From the NCBI GenBank assembly GCA_947623455.1, contig OX392542.1, forward strand, positions 16,251,625 to 16,315,624: DNA of 64,000 nucleotides, written 5' to 3'. The notes beneath the pieces were generated by a model, which saw nothing but the letters and a program-made list of their open reading frames with translations, ran no database searches and had not been told where the DNA came from. A program made the translations under genes and the position numbers. Positions 24,863 to 38,015 of this stretch are shown here, one piece after another (positions within the stretch are counted from its first letter, which is position 1; the number at the start of each line of letters is the position of its first letter). This stretch comes from Mimachlamys varia (Eukaryota > Mollusca > Bivalvia > Pectinida > Pectinidae).

Positions 24863-25900
24863 TTAAAGAAAGAGCAGTCACTCATTAGAACTGACCGAAC
24901 AACTCCCTGCCAAATCATGTCGTCACATCACCAACAATAAAAACATTTGAAGCCCCGCTGGGTAAGCACTGGAGTCAATCGAAATGCTACTACAATCATG
25001 AACTTGATAATAACAAGATTATAATTCAATGTCGTGATGCCAGCCTAGCGTCTGTCTGGATAAAGTGAAACGGAAGTAGACTTTGCAGCGCCCCCTACGA
25101 CGTTACGCTTATTCCCGCGGGCCGAAAACAGGTATTGCGCCCGCTGCCAGGTATAGTTCCCGTTGCAAAGGAAGACAGAAAACTATACCAAATAGAACAT
25201 GGAAGTTATCCAATAGCCTTCCTAGATATTATCATGTGATGTACTGAATAATATAACATCATTTATGTCATCTAAAGAACATTCAAACAGGTGCCCTTCA
25301 TATGCCTGACCAAAAAGCATACCAGAGTAACGTTTAACCGAAGTTTTGATATGGAATCAACATAATAGAAGTAAGCATGTATACTAGATTTTAAATAATT
25401 CAATTACAAATGTTCGGCCCGGATAGAACCGCACAGATTGTTACAAAAACAAGGGACAATTGAGAAAGCCCTAGTGGTGGAAGCGGTCGAGCAAATTAAC
25501 CGGACGTCTAGTTGTCGAAACTTTTTGAAGCTCGTTCGTAAACCTTCATTGAGATAATAAGAACATGATGAATTTCTTTTTGGCCTTTGACGAGTGGCTA
25601 TAAGTGTGCATAACCGATTCACCCGATCACTTCTCAGATTATCAAGATTTGTTTCCTGAACCATTACTAAAGACAAACCAATAAAAATGGGAACAACCTA
25701 CGTCATCGGAAGTGATATCGGGCGCATTTATACGAAAGATAAACAGTCGCTTCGGTGGGGAGGGGGGTTGCTTAAAACCTTACTGTTAAGACGTCAAATT
25801 TGTGAAAGCTAGTGTGCGGCCAAGACAGTGTGTTGTTAGAGTCTTGGTCATGGTTTAATGTATCTTTAAATAATATTAGAATTAATAAACACCTCGCCAC
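24863..25900. other. No supported gene
   Basis: Contains a locally GC-richer patch near 25080-25160 but no convincing exon or RNA gene. Confidence 0.5.
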
Positions 25901-27625
25901 GAACACTTCGACGATAGGGATATTGGTCACATCGTATATGCTAAACTAAGTTGAGTTTCGTTTATTTTACAAAAGATATTGGTGTTACAAATACTGAAAA
26001 AGTTTTATCTGAATCCTTACCCACGTTTATAGACGCCAGAGTTATTTTGATACAATACGTAGTTGCTGAGATATTGGCGAATACGACACTTTGAGTAATG
26101 GCGGCCTAAATTTAAATATGCCAATTCAACACAATCGATTGGTGTGATCGTAACTTAATTGGCTTAAACTGATTATTTACCCCTCAAAACATGGGGATAG
26201 TCACTAAAATTATTATGATACCATGCATAGTTATCGAGATATTGACGAAAACAAGATTTCCTGTAATGGCGGCCTTAGTATGCATATTGTGCGGATTGCA
26301 CATGATTAGCAGAGTGGCATTATCCAAATTCTCAGAGGTATAAAAACAGAAAAAAAACTTTGTACGGGCCGTATTGCAAGGTTCTCCAAACATATGGGGT
26401 TGACCAACGGGACTAATATATAGATCTTTAGTCAGATGACAGTTGAGGCCCATGGGCCTCTTATTAGGTCATCTGACCGGAAGTTGACCAGTATAACCAT
26501 CGCGCTATGTCCGCCTAAAGCTTGAACAATATGACCGAAAATTGGCAAAATAACACAAGTTTAACATATATATATATACGATGTGACCAATATCCAGAGC
26601 GTCGAAGATTTTGTGGCGAGGTTTTTATTAATTCTGAGATCATTTACTAGTCTGGGTACATTAAACCATATCCAGCTAATAACAACACGCGGTCTTTTAC
26701 ATTTTACGTCTTAACAGTAAGTTTTTAAGCAAATCCCATCAGAACATGGGGATAGACACTAAACATATTTCGACACCATGTATAGTTACAGATATTGACG
26801 AAAACAAAATTTTAAGTAATGGCGGCCTTAATGTGCCGATTGGCCACGGGTGATAGTGTGGCATCATTCAGAGAGCACACGACGGAGGTATTATAAAGAA
26901 ACAGCAAAAAACTTTGTTTTGCACGCTTTTCGGTCACTGCCACCAGACAATAATCATTTTGCTGGTTATTGAGGTGTTAAAAGGTCGTAACAAACCTGAC
27001 CCCTGTGACTTTGAAAGTGGGTCAAGGTCATTCATTTGAACAAGCATCCCAGCATACTATAAGCCAAATATCAAAACGTTTGGCCTTTTTGTTACTGGAA
27101 ATTTGTTGGGAGTCAAGACAATTGACCCGTGATCCTAAAAGTGGGTCAAGGCAATTCTTTTGAACATACTCTAAAAAATATTAGTGTCTTGGGCCTTTCT
27201 GTTATTGAGAAGTTTCTTGAATATTTTTAACACCCTTGTGACCTTGAAATTGGTCTAGGTCATTCATCTGTATAAACGCGAGTCTTTTATCCCAGCAAGC
27301 TACAAGACATTTATCAGTACCCAACCTTTTAGTTACCGATAAGTTGTTTGATGATTTTCAACACATTTAAGCACTATACCTTGAAAAAGGGTCAAGATCC
27401 TTCATTTTAACAAATTTTGTAGCACTTCATCCCAGCATGATACAGGCTAAATATCAGTACCCCAGGCCTTTCAGTTATTGAGAAATTTCTATTTTACCAA
27501 TGTGACCTTGAAAGTAGGTTAATGCCATGCTTTTAAACAAAACTGATAGCCCTTCTTCCATTATGGTACCAGTCAATTAGCAGTACCCTGGGCCTTTAAG
27601 TTACGGCGAAGTGTTTTGAAATATT
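25900..27625. repeat. Mosaic of dispersed repeats
   Basis: Three diverged copies of a block with 'AGTTATCGAGATATTGACGA' and 'GTAATGGCGGCCTTA' occur at about 26045-26115, 26200-26290 and 26740-26830. The word GAGGCCCATGGGCCTCTT near 26440-26463 looks like an element boundary. From about 26990 to 27600, ~125-bp units with 'TGACCTTGAAAGTGGGTCAA' and 'CAGTACCCTGGGCCTTT' repeat the family seen at 1-420 in the other orientation. Confidence 0.7.
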
Positions 27626-27629
27626 TTAA

Positions 27630-28971
27630 AGGTCCAATATACGTTACTTCAGGAAATTTTTCGTGATTCTGAAAAAAATCCAGTTGATAACCATGCAAAA
27701 ATAAGCCTAAAAGGAAATAAACCTGAGCGGTACTTATCAAGAAACTCACGACAGAAAAATCCACAGAATTGAAAATAATTGAGGTGGGGCCCACTTCAAA
27801 ATGGACGGTTTACAAATACTGAGTTTCAAATGCCGCTGTACCGGTAACCTCATAAGAATTCATCTTGAATATTGCTGATATCAGTTAATCTTAACTAAAT
27901 CTATAAATACAACAAGAGGCCCATGGGCCTTAACGGTCACCTGATGTTTGACATGAAAGAGAAATATGGGAATGTTGAGATGAATATTTATAACAATACA
28001 TTGTAGCATATCTGGGAGTGGAAAAAATGAATTTTTGAAATTATGTCAATTTGACCCTTTTAGGCCCCACCCCTCAGGCACCTGGGGGTCAGTCAGTGTC
28101 AATATGTGCGTACTACTCAAAAGTCATGTCATATTGATAATTTCAACCAAATTTGCATCATTTCTTATGGCAATTAAACAAATAATGCAAAAAAAATGTT
28201 TTTTTTCTGCCAATATACTATAGTAAACTTAACCCCCTCCACAGGGGGGAGATGCAAGACCCCAGAGTCATGAAATTCACAATTTTGGTAAAGAACCTTA
28301 AAACCAATCCATCTATGAAGAGTATTTGATTCCAGCATATCTGGGAGAAGAGAACAAGATTTTTGAAATTTTTGTCAATTTGACCCTTTTTGGCCCCGCC
28401 TTCCAGCCCCTGGGGGTCAACTAGGGCCAACATGTACATACCATCAAAGTGTCATCCCATGCTGATAATTTGATGCAAGTTAGAATGAATTCCAATACAA
28501 ATCCAACAAATAATAGTCAAAAATGTGATTTCCCTATATACACTATAGTAAAGTTTACCCCCTCCCCAGGGACAAACGTGAGACCCCAGGGTCATGAAAT
28601 TCACAATTTTGGTAAAGCACCTTAAGACCCTTCCATCTATGAAGAGTATTTGATTCTACCATATCTGAGAGTAGAGAAGAAGATTTTTGAAATTTTTGTC
28701 AATTTTACCCTTTTTGGCCCCGCCCCGCATGCCCCTGGGGGGGTGGGGACCATATAATTCACAATTTTGGTTCACCCTCAGCCATGGAAGCTTCCTGTAA
28801 AATTTCATTGAATTTAGTTCAGCGGTTTTTGAGAAGTTGAAAATGTAAATTGTTTACGACGGACGACGCTGATTGCAATAGGTCAACTGAGACTTCGTCT
28901 CAGGTGACCTAAATAGCTACTAGGCTTGATTGTCGCTTCAAGTTTTGCCAAAAGTTACGTATATTGGGCCT
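27630..28971 (+). mobile_element. TTAA-flanked TIR element, copy 3, split by a nested insertion
   Basis: The left part (27630-27909) starts AGGTCCAATATACGTTACTT and the right part (28911-28971) ends AAGTTACGTATATTGGGCCT. TTAA lies at 27626-27629 and 28972-28975. The insertion falls after the CTATAAATA segment that is continuous in copies 1 and 4. Confidence 0.9.
27910..28910. mobile_element. 1001-bp AACAAGAGGCCCATGGGCC element with AAATA target duplication
   Basis: Inserted in TTAA copy 3 and flanked by AAATA (27905-27909 and 28911-28915). It starts CAACAAGAGGCCCATGGGCC and ends CGTCTCAGGTGACCT; GGTCACCTGA near the start and TCAGGTGACC at the end form an inverted pair. The interior has two to three direct repeats of about 320 bp with 'TTTTGGCCCCGCC', 'CATGAAATTCACAATTTTGG' and 'CATCTATGAAGAGTATTTGA'. 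No long ORF. Similar ends are common in mollusc genomes (general knowledge); the class is not determined. Confidence 0.82.
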
Positions 28972-28975
28972 TTAA

Positions 28976-29548
28976 AGCATCTGACCCGTGACCTTCAACA
29001 TGGTTGAACAAACTTGGTAGCCTTCATCCCAACAGGCCACGGGCAAAACATCAGCTCTCTTGGCTTTTGGAAGTTGTCGTTTGAAAGAGAAGTGTATTTC
29101 TCCTGTCAGAAAGTAGGTCTCTTCAGTAAACATGTCTCTAATTAAGACAAACACAAGTATCTTTTATTTTAATTTGGTCTTTTTTATTTTAGGATTTCTT
29201 GTTCCAGTACAAAAATACAACAGCATAAATGACATATGGAATGATTTACGACATTTCTGTACATTCACAGCATTATGTTTGACAGCTTAACAAAAGAATT
29301 CACTCAAGAGAAAGATATGTCTATAGATAATATCTACTGCTGTTGTGCCAAACTCGCACCACTTTTATAACAAATTTACTGCATCTCCAAAACACAAATC
29401 ACTTGTCCAAACAATTTATTCTATTTTAAAAATCTAATATGTGAAACCTTGTTTTTTTTTTCTAATTTGGTTCACAATTTAATTTAATAACATATTTGAT
29501 GAATCGCATGCTTTCTTTCCTCTTCTCCAATGAAATGTGAATATGTTG
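28976..29548. other. Flank and probable 3' UTR of DDOST
   Basis: The DDOST coding region ends at 29549 on the minus strand, so the lower-coordinate side should be its 3' UTR. A TTTATT (AATAAA on the minus strand) near 29163 is a reasonable poly(A) signal, giving a UTR of about 390 bases. No coding potential. Confidence 0.5.
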
Positions 29549-32500
29549 TTATTCTTTCTTTTCCTTTGGTGAATCGTTAAAATGGAGGAAAACCAAACTG
29601 AATATGAAGACTCCTACCATCATTGAGAAGGCACTGGCGTAATAGGGAAAGGCTGACGGAATAAACCGTTCATACTGAGTGTGTTCCAATGGCCGCACAG
29701 ACACCTGCAATAATATAGGGAAAGGACATTAGTATTGACAGCAGGACATAGGGCAAGGACATTAGTAGACTGTATTCGAGTTATACGAGTTGGAAATAAA
29801 GAGTTAGACTATTAAAGCTGATTACCTTTTGGGTACATGGGAGAGGCGGGAGGCACTTTTTCAGAGACCCCATCATCCATCAAATATCATTTAAAAATAG
29901 ATTTAATATATAGAGGTTACACAACGAGTGGTTGTTGGATATGGAATTTATTTCACTCGAGTTAATTAATTTTTAAATCGGCAGTGTCAGTGTTGATTTT
30001 TGGAGTGAACTGCGGACATTTTGCGTGAAAACGCATCATCTCGCATATATTCCCGCCAAGTTGTGACGTCGTCAACAATCGATGACGACGTCAACAATCG
30101 TGATGTCCGGGCAAAGTTCAACTTCTCAACCAGTCAAAAGTCCGGAAGGTCATATTCCACTAGTGGTATATAACATATATTTATCCAACAGTCAGCACGT
30201 TTATCCAATGGTCTGAGAGTGGAATAACATGGGGTATTGTGGTAGAAAAAGGAATAGTATGCAGATCTGGTTTTAACCCCAACACCCATGATATACTGTA
30301 AATGTACACATTTTAGCAGTAATCTGATTTAAGCTCTTTTCGTGCTGCTAAAATATGCTTATGGTAATTGGAGGTTTTATACTCTTCTGCAATTTATCAT
30401 TGCACTAATGTACCAAAAACTGACAATGCGCTAAAGCTTGATTGCGCCAAATTAGCTTAGTTTACATTATTAATACAAGTGCCTTCCACCTCCCCCACAC
30501 AATTAATCATGTAATAGCCGTTATGTAAGTTGGAGATAACGAGTTTGACTGTATTCGAGTTATACAAGTTGGAGGAGTAATCCTGGTGTTCCTTACCTGT
30601 GTTGTACTGTACAGGTGAGTGAATCCTATTCTGTTGTAGTCGACACGGAACTGGTAAACACCGTAAACGTCCGGCAGTTTGAATGTCACACCAAACTTAC
30701 CGTCTGAAACAGAGAGGGAGGAACATTACTTACACAAACTAATGCAGACTTTCGACAACAAATATTAGGTATTAAAGAAGATTGACAGAACTATGTCTTA
30801 TTAAGTTCCTGTACACTCCTAATAAAGAGAGAAAGATTAGTTTTCTATTTTGTTAAATGTAATTCATTCTATATCAGCGATCAATTTACAATTTATTTTC
30901 ATGGATCCTTTTATGTAAATAATGCCGAAAACTAAGGGTCCCACAATGTTAAATTGAAGTATTTCCAGAATTTCTATGAGTCCTTTCATAATTTTATGAG
31001 TACTGGACGCGGGACTCACACGTAGAATGACCACTGCTATATTGTTAATGTTATCCTCTTGACAAAAAAGTTATTTCATGGGACATTTTAAAGTCTAATG
31101 TATGCTGACATGGAAAGGCTTTGTTTAGTACTACTGGCAGTCATAGTAGAGAAAACATGATTTGATTACAAAACTTACTTTCTTTTCTTAGAGACCAAAT
31201 ACATGCCTTATTGTTTTACAATTCCAGTTAGGGTTACTCTTATAAAATACCTACCCCATCTTGGGATTCCATGTTTTGTTCAGGAATACCAGCAAAAGAA
31301 TTTTATTAATGATTTAGCTGAAGTAGTGATTTATTTTGGAGTTCCACGTACCATGGAGAGTTTTTACTGGAATAGCCCTAAGATACTGAAGTTGAACAAT
31401 GATGAGGTAATAACAAGACTTTCCATGTATACCCTTGGTATCATATAATAATATTTAAAGAAAATCGTTTTTGACACATGACAACAAAACCTTTTGTTCG
31501 GACTGAACATATTATTCTCTGTGAACCAATCAAGGTTCCATGCTTGTTACTTACTCTTGCTGGTCAGCAGGGTCCTAACAAAAGGGTCAATTCGTACAAA
31601 TTCCAGCTGGACATCCTTGTGGTCAAATGGTTTCCATTGGCCTCCCTTCAGCTCCTCAATGCCGATGGAGTACTCCTGTCAAACAAACACATCACTAACA
31701 TCACAACAAGGTTTACTAGACTTAAATATATACTGTATTCTAACCATAAAAAGCCCCTAAAAGTGCACCACCACCTTTTTACTGAGAAAGAGGTTAAGTG
31801 CATATCAAAACTTTCAAGAAAGTCTAAAGACAGAGACACAAAAACAGAAGCTATTTCTAAGATTTCATATGGAAACATTTCCCTATACATGGTTTTATTA
31901 AATGCACTTCTTTTTTGTTTTTGTAATTGCACAGTGCATTTATTATGTCAAGTACTGTAAATACACTGCATCAATTATTTTGAACTCTGACACTTTATCT
32001 TCGTTTAGACAACCATACATGGCCTTAACATCTTTTTTTCATATTGACACGACCTTTTAAGTTTCGGATATCAGTTGCTTCCTGTTGCTGTACAACCCAA
32101 TTCTGTATTTTATGCTTCCAAATAGTTAAAACCTAGAGAAGCACTTTAAAGTTTAACTTACCTACCACATGATCAGTATTTTGTTTTTAATATACATTAG
32201 CTACATGTTGAGTTACATCACATTCTAACAGAAGCTAATAACAATAAACATGTGTGATCTATAAGATACACGATTCATTTTTTACACCTTATTTCTCAAA
32301 TGACAATTTACTGGGATATTGCAATTCATTTGGATAGACCCGAAGCATATTGTGACAGATGTACAATGTATGATCAGAATGCAAGATTATATCAGCCTCA
32401 CCACTTCATCAAACACAGTATAAGCCGCTGGTGGGTTGGCCTCGCCCTTCTTGTTGTGTTTGACGGTTCCAACACGAAGCACACCCTTCTCCTTGAATAC

Positions 32501-35500
32501 CCACTGGGCAAGGTTCATTGAAAGTTGCTCATTACCGGACTTCTCAAACCTGTCAAAAAATAAACCACTGGTCTTTTACTGTGTTACTATAATTCTATGT
32601 TTCTGTGAACTCCAAATTACAGTTTTAAACAGAAATGGGAATGACATACTTTATTTAAATTACTCTATAATACAGTAAGACTCTTGACTTTGCTTATAAA
32701 AGATGTTGCATTGTGACAATATCATTTGCTGAAGTTTCTTTCCAGTTGATGATGATTGTTAATCAAGTCTATCAAGCTTCAAGACTTTCTTTAAAATTGT
32801 TCAACTTGAACTGATTCCTAGATTTTGAAAGAATTCCAAAATTGAATATTCAAAATTTACATCTTTTCATAAATATCAAGAGCAAATTTAGACAATGTCA
32901 TTATAGTAACAGAAACATACTCCCAATGCAAGAGAATAACTTACTTCAATTCATTCAAATTTAGACCGACATTGAAGACTAATTAATGATCCAGATCCTG
33001 GGACAATTAGCCATTGGTAACTAGCATAGAATAATGTGATGATATACTTCAATGTTCGTTAATAGATGAATGCTATTTTAGCAAAGATACTGAAGAAAAT
33101 TTCAGATCAGAAGTATTTTAACTTGCAATATAAAGATTAATTCTCTTGCAGTCATGGCAAAGCTAATTTGTATAAGCAGTGACTATCTCCCTTGGCGGTG
33201 AAATGAGCTCTCACTTTTTGTTGGTAAGGGCATGATGAACAGCGGAAGTGAAGAATTCGTCACTGAAGAAGTCGAGTGATCCTACAAACATGACACGTGC
33301 GTTGTTCCTGGCCTGGAGAGCTGCCACTAACAGGGTACTGCTTCCCACAGCATGAGGGTACTGAAAAAAATGTCACAAAAATTATCAGTTTACTCTGTAA
33401 ATAATTCACAAAAGCTATCTGTTTACTCTTGAATTTAACAATATTGTTCATTTAATAGATGACATATGCAACCCCCCCCCCCTCCCTTGATATACATATC
33501 AGTGAATCATTGCATTGGTAGTAAAAAGCTTCCATACCATCCTCGAAATCCAGAGCTTGCGCTTGCCTACACTCTCTACACCCCTAGAATATGTCATGAC
33601 TAAATTTAAGGTTCTCTGTTTATAACCTTTTTGATGAGGCAAGGAGACTAGTTCCATCCTTTGATGAACTTCAAAATAATTCCATCCTTTGATGAACTTC
33701 AAAATAATAACCAATCACATTGCTATCTTTGTGCCTTCAATTGTTTTGACATCTAGTATTCCAGGGGTGTTAAGATCTTAGGTGAGCGTAACTTCTGGAT
33801 ATTGAGGATGATTCCAGGGGTGTAGAGATTCTAGGTGAGCGTAACCCCTGGATATTGAGGATGATTCCAGGGGTGTAGAGATTTTAAGTGAGCATAACCC
33901 CTGGATATTGAGGATGATTCCAGGGGTGTAGAGATTCTAGGTGAGCGTAACCCCTGGATATTGAGGATGATTCCAGGGGTGTAGAGATTTTAAGTGAGCA
34001 TAACCCCTGGATATCGAGGATTGGGTTGTACTTACATCCTCAATCTTAACATCCGGGTTGAAAGAATAAGCAGTAGAGGAAGCATGCAAGACATTCAACA
34101 CCAGCGGGTTCTCGGGGTCAGCGATCATACTGTAACATAGAAATATACAAAAGTAAATGGTAGAGTTCACAGTATTGGTGGTCTTTAATCTGAAGTAGCT
34201 ATGTAACTTTTTGTCAACAATATAAGAATTTATTTGTGCCCGATACTGTATTATTCTGGTAAAATTAACAGCAGATAAATTTTTACCTTTTCATCATGTG
34301 AAATGAGAATCTGGGCAAATTTGATATCTGACAAAAACTGATTTTATGACCATAGGACAAATACTTATATAAATACAGTATACAGTTATTGTTCTAACAT
34401 AATCAAACAAATAAAGCAAGGCAATGATAAAAATAAAATCTTGTTACATATTAAGATTCTGGATTTTCCTGTTCATTATTCATATATACATGGAAGCTTT
34501 CAGGACCCTGGACACCTACCCTACACCTCTGAAGAGGATGGGAGAGGTGGCCTTGGTTCCCACAATCATTGGAGCATCCAACAAATTCTTGGGATCTGCC
34601 ACAATCAAGGTGTGCTAAAACATAGGCAAATATCTTATTTAGATAACTCCATATCTGATAACACAGGCACAGAATTTGATCAATTTTACCTTAAATTATG
34701 GAAATATATCACAAACATATTTTAATCCTAGTAATATTTTTTCTCGACGTTTCCGCCATTTTAACTTGTGTGGACTTACACTTTGTATCTTCAATAGCGT
34801 ATTCAATTTCAGAAAATCCTCAAACTTCTATTGGCTAGCCCATGGATAATATCTAAGAAATTAAAAAGCACAAGATTTATTCCAAACCCCAAAATATATC
34901 TTGAGATTGACAAACAAACTGTTGTTATACGCTATGAAGGATTTCAACAAGACAGCTCAAAACTTAACGAATACTAGAGAATGCCATATGGCTTTGTGCG
35001 ATGCCAGGTTATTAATGTATGCTTGAAATACCTTGCCCTGATCAAGCGCATCGTAGTTTAAATGGTCAATAACAGTGGACTTTTCTTCATCAAACTCCAG
35101 GCCACATTCTGTAGCCAGCTCTCTCAGAGGATCACCTACAAAATAAACCATAAGCCTTCATAAATCTTGCCCAATATACAATCACACCAGCTAAACTTTT
35201 AGTGAATTTTTATAAAATGTCTTATGGTAAATACATGCCTTAGGGTATTTTATGTACTAAAAGGATATTTCAAATTTTTATTTCTTAATTTGACTGCTGC
35301 ATATATACAGTTCAGTAACTAGTGCTATCGTTTTAACACAAACCCATGAACAGAACATGGCTTAGTATTAAAATGAAACATTTCTTTTCATATTCAATTG
35401 TCTTATTTTTCAAAATTTCAAATACCTTTTGACATATTTTTGAGATTCAATGTAGGATGGGATATTCCAACTACCAATAATGTCTGAACCAAATTTTGTA

Positions 35501-37572
35501 CATTTGTGACATATCCACAAACCAATACTGTTTTAGAGAAATCATGACAATATACCAATGTTGGAGCTGCCAGCCACTAGGACATTTCCTCCTCCGTCAA
35601 TGAAGTTGGTTATGGCTGCCACATCTACAGTTCCTCCAAATTCTGTAACAGATCATCTTTCTAGTTGATTACTTTGAATAAAAGTATGCACTATAAACAT
35701 TACATATCCGAGAAAATTTCTCGGGCAGTATGATTTAAAATCCTGAAGTGGGAATGCTACAATGTCAGACACTTTTAAAAAATATGCACAGGTGATAATA
35801 TTATATAAATTAAACCTATCAAATTGTCATTGTAAGCAGGGATAATTTTTGGGCGAGATTTGGGAATTTTTACCCATATTTTTCTTGAAAATCTCATTAA
35901 AAATCCATAATTATATAACTTTATATAGAAATATCTTAGATATTTTGATGATCCCATGAAATCCCTCAAATTCTCCCATAGGTTGTAAGAGTCAGAATTA
36001 TCCCTGTTTTAAGAAAGTGCCATGGTGCTTTAAATATTCTCTTTTTTTTTTCATTGATTTGCATGTTTATCATGGTTACTATCTATTACAGAGAAAACAT
36101 ACCTTCAACTGAGGGAGAAAAGATGACAAGATTGTCATACAAAAACTCTCCGAACTTCACCAATGCCAAACTTCCATCATCAGCAGTCTTGAAAGTTAGC
36201 TCAAATCCTTGATCTGTAATTATATATAAATAAATGTTAACAGTTCAAAAAGAGACCCACATTATAATCATAATAAATTGCAAAATTAAGTATGTAAACA
36301 TAACATTTTATTCATATATTGGTAAAGCGATCGTCATAATTTTTCTAGATGTAGGCCTACATGTAATGAAACGGGGGGAAAAACACATTCCTGCCAAGTG
36401 GCCTGGTAAGGAATGGAACCTGGGTCTCCGGCGTGGTAAGCTATAGCTCTGCTGAGCCAGAGAAGCGTGATCGAGTTAAGACCGTATTTAACGCTATGCA
36501 TACGCCACACCAACCCGTTCCTTTTAGCTTTACCTAGATATCTGTTACCTCATAAAGTAATATGAATTACAGTAGGTCCAGCACCTTCTGTAAATTGAGC
36601 TACATAGCTGTCAATACCTATATATAAAACCTCTATATATTGACCTACATGTATCTGAAATAGTTTTGTTTTTTTTTAGCTATTTTTGTGCAATTTCCCT
36701 TTTTAAGGAAGACAACAGTTAAAGTTAAATTTATAGGATGATCAAGTAATTAGGTTAATAACAAGGCATTTGATACTTGTAAGTATTTAAAAACATAATG
36801 ATGTTAACAAAATGGGATATTTTACATTTAAAAAAAATGAAAATAAACATCTAACTGCAATGCTTTTCGTTGTGAATATTATAAAAAACATTATTGTTTC
36901 AAGAAATATGAACAATATTTTTTCTCAAAGTCAAATACGTCTTCACAACTATAGATAATGAAGTACAGCTCAATCGGCGACTTGCAGGCTACTGGCCCTG
37001 AAGTACATCTACATATATTCAGTCACTAAGCTTTGACATATTGCAAATTCTGCAGCTTTGTATCATATATTGAAGTGCACTGGATCTTATAGGAAAGGGA
37101 ATAAGAACTTTTGACTTGTCATATTACTGAATAAAAATCCATTTTAGATTAGCGTACCGAGAAAGATCGCGATTTACCTCCCCTTATTTACAGCCTCAAG
37201 GCTTGCAAGTTGCAGGCCAGTCGTACCACAACTCTGTCATGACAACTCAAATGGAATCAACAGAGTATGTTACGTAACATAACATTGAACAAGTTATCAT
37301 CAGTATTATTAGGATTGTTTTCGATGTCCTAGGTTGAATTATTTTGCCACAGAGATGTTGACGTGGCAGAGCCGGCAGGTGCCCGGTAGAGGCGTCAATA
37401 TTATAAACTCGGGAATAATCTAGTGCTCACCCCTTAGCGACTTGAAGAAGACAGAATGTGTTTCTCTGATGGACCAATTATCCACCAACACCAATGTCCT
37501 CTTATTTGCATTTACACTGCAAATAGCAGCAAGCAACACCAAACCGGCCAGTTTCATCATGGAAGCAGCCAT
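29549..37572 (-). CDS. DDOST: Oligosaccharyltransferase 48 kDa subunit (OST48), 11 exons
   Basis: Exons in transcript order: 37572-37431, 36213-36103, 35642-35556, 35135-35032, 34614-34520, 34129-34036, 33360-33215, 32549-32402, 31675-31555, 30703-30597, 29704-29549. The joined CDS is 1311 nt (436 residues), in frame at every junction with consensus splice sites, close to the usual animal length. OST48 is a non-catalytic subunit of the ER oligosaccharyltransferase, which transfers the dolichol-linked glycan to Asn-X-Ser/Thr. Visible features: signal peptide (about 1-22); [18 protein letters not shown] at 26-43; [80 protein letters not shown] before the transmembrane helix (about 406-427); and a tail ending KEKKE, which fits the KxKxx ER-retrieval signal. 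I see no frameshift or missing exon. The ATG at 37572 sits just upstream of the signal peptide; a second Met at residue 5 is less likely. An ERSE-like CCAAT-N9-CCAAC lies upstream at 37801. Confidence 0.97.
33765..34020. repeat. 53-bp minisatellite in DDOST intron 6, about 5 copies
   Basis: Units read 'TTCCAGGGGTGTAGAGATTC', 'TAGGTGAGCGTAACCCCTGG', 'ATATTGAGGATGA'. Each unit contains an internal inverted pair, CCAGGGGT / ACCCCTGG, so the transcript could form a series of hairpins. Two unit types (GATTCTAGGTGAGCG and GATTTTAAGTGAGCA) alternate. The array ends beside the 5' splice site of exon 6 (donor at 34034-34035). Confidence 0.9.
36370..36475 (-). mobile_element. tRNA-derived SINE head in DDOST intron 1
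   Basis: On the minus strand an A-box-like TGGCTCAGCAGAGC (about 36449-36462) precedes a B-box-like GGTTCCATTCC (36410-36420). The spacing fits a polymerase III internal promoter, but no cloverleaf is complete. Confidence 0.55.
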
Positions 37573-37800
37573 GTTGTCTTTGAACGTGTAGTAATATGAA
37601 GAAAATAGTTCGCCTTGTCAGAATTTAAAATTTTCTAAAATAAAAAAGTTTAACATTATATTAGGAAATATGTGAAAAATTGATTATATAATTGTATGCT
37701 TCCACACGGATTTAGGTTGAAGATGCCAGACAAACGTTAAATATGTACAAACCAATAGACCTATTTTAACTGCGGATGAATAGGCAAAGAGAATTATCAG

Positions 37801-37819
37801 CCAATGAAACTCTGCCAAC
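37801..37819 (+). promoter_or_regulatory. ERSE-like CCAAT-N9-CCAAC upstream of DDOST
   Basis: CCAATGAAACTCTGCCAAC matches the spacing of the ER stress response element (CCAAT-N9-CCACG) with two mismatches in the distal half. It lies about 230 bp upstream of the DDOST ATG, in the inverted orientation. Oligosaccharyltransferase genes are known unfolded-protein-response targets in animals, so the location is sensible, but the match is imperfect. Confidence 0.3.
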
Positions 37820-37860
37820 ATGGATATCCCGACACAAGTCTTGTCGTCTGCTGGGCGAAG

Positions 37861-38015
37861 CACAGGGACTTGAAAATTAGTTACACCTAGTTTTGGGCAT
37901 ATACTAAGGTGTCTCGAGTAATATCGAGACCAATAAGGAGGTCATTTTTTTTCGAAAATTGATCCCCCAGTGTACAATTACTCTACTGAACACCTTAGTA
38001 TTTATAAGTCCAAAT
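37861..38015. mobile_element. Degenerate CACAGGGAC-family element, copy 6
   Basis: The left end CACAGGGACTTGAAAATTAG and the inverted core 'CTAAGGTGTCTCGAGTAATA' / 'AATTACTCTACTGAACACCT' are recognisable. The right terminus is lost. Confidence 0.65.

Noticed and set aside
31478..31960. 160-codon plus-strand frame
   Set aside because: Overlaps DDOST exon 9 on the opposite strand and extends into its intron; antisense shadow.
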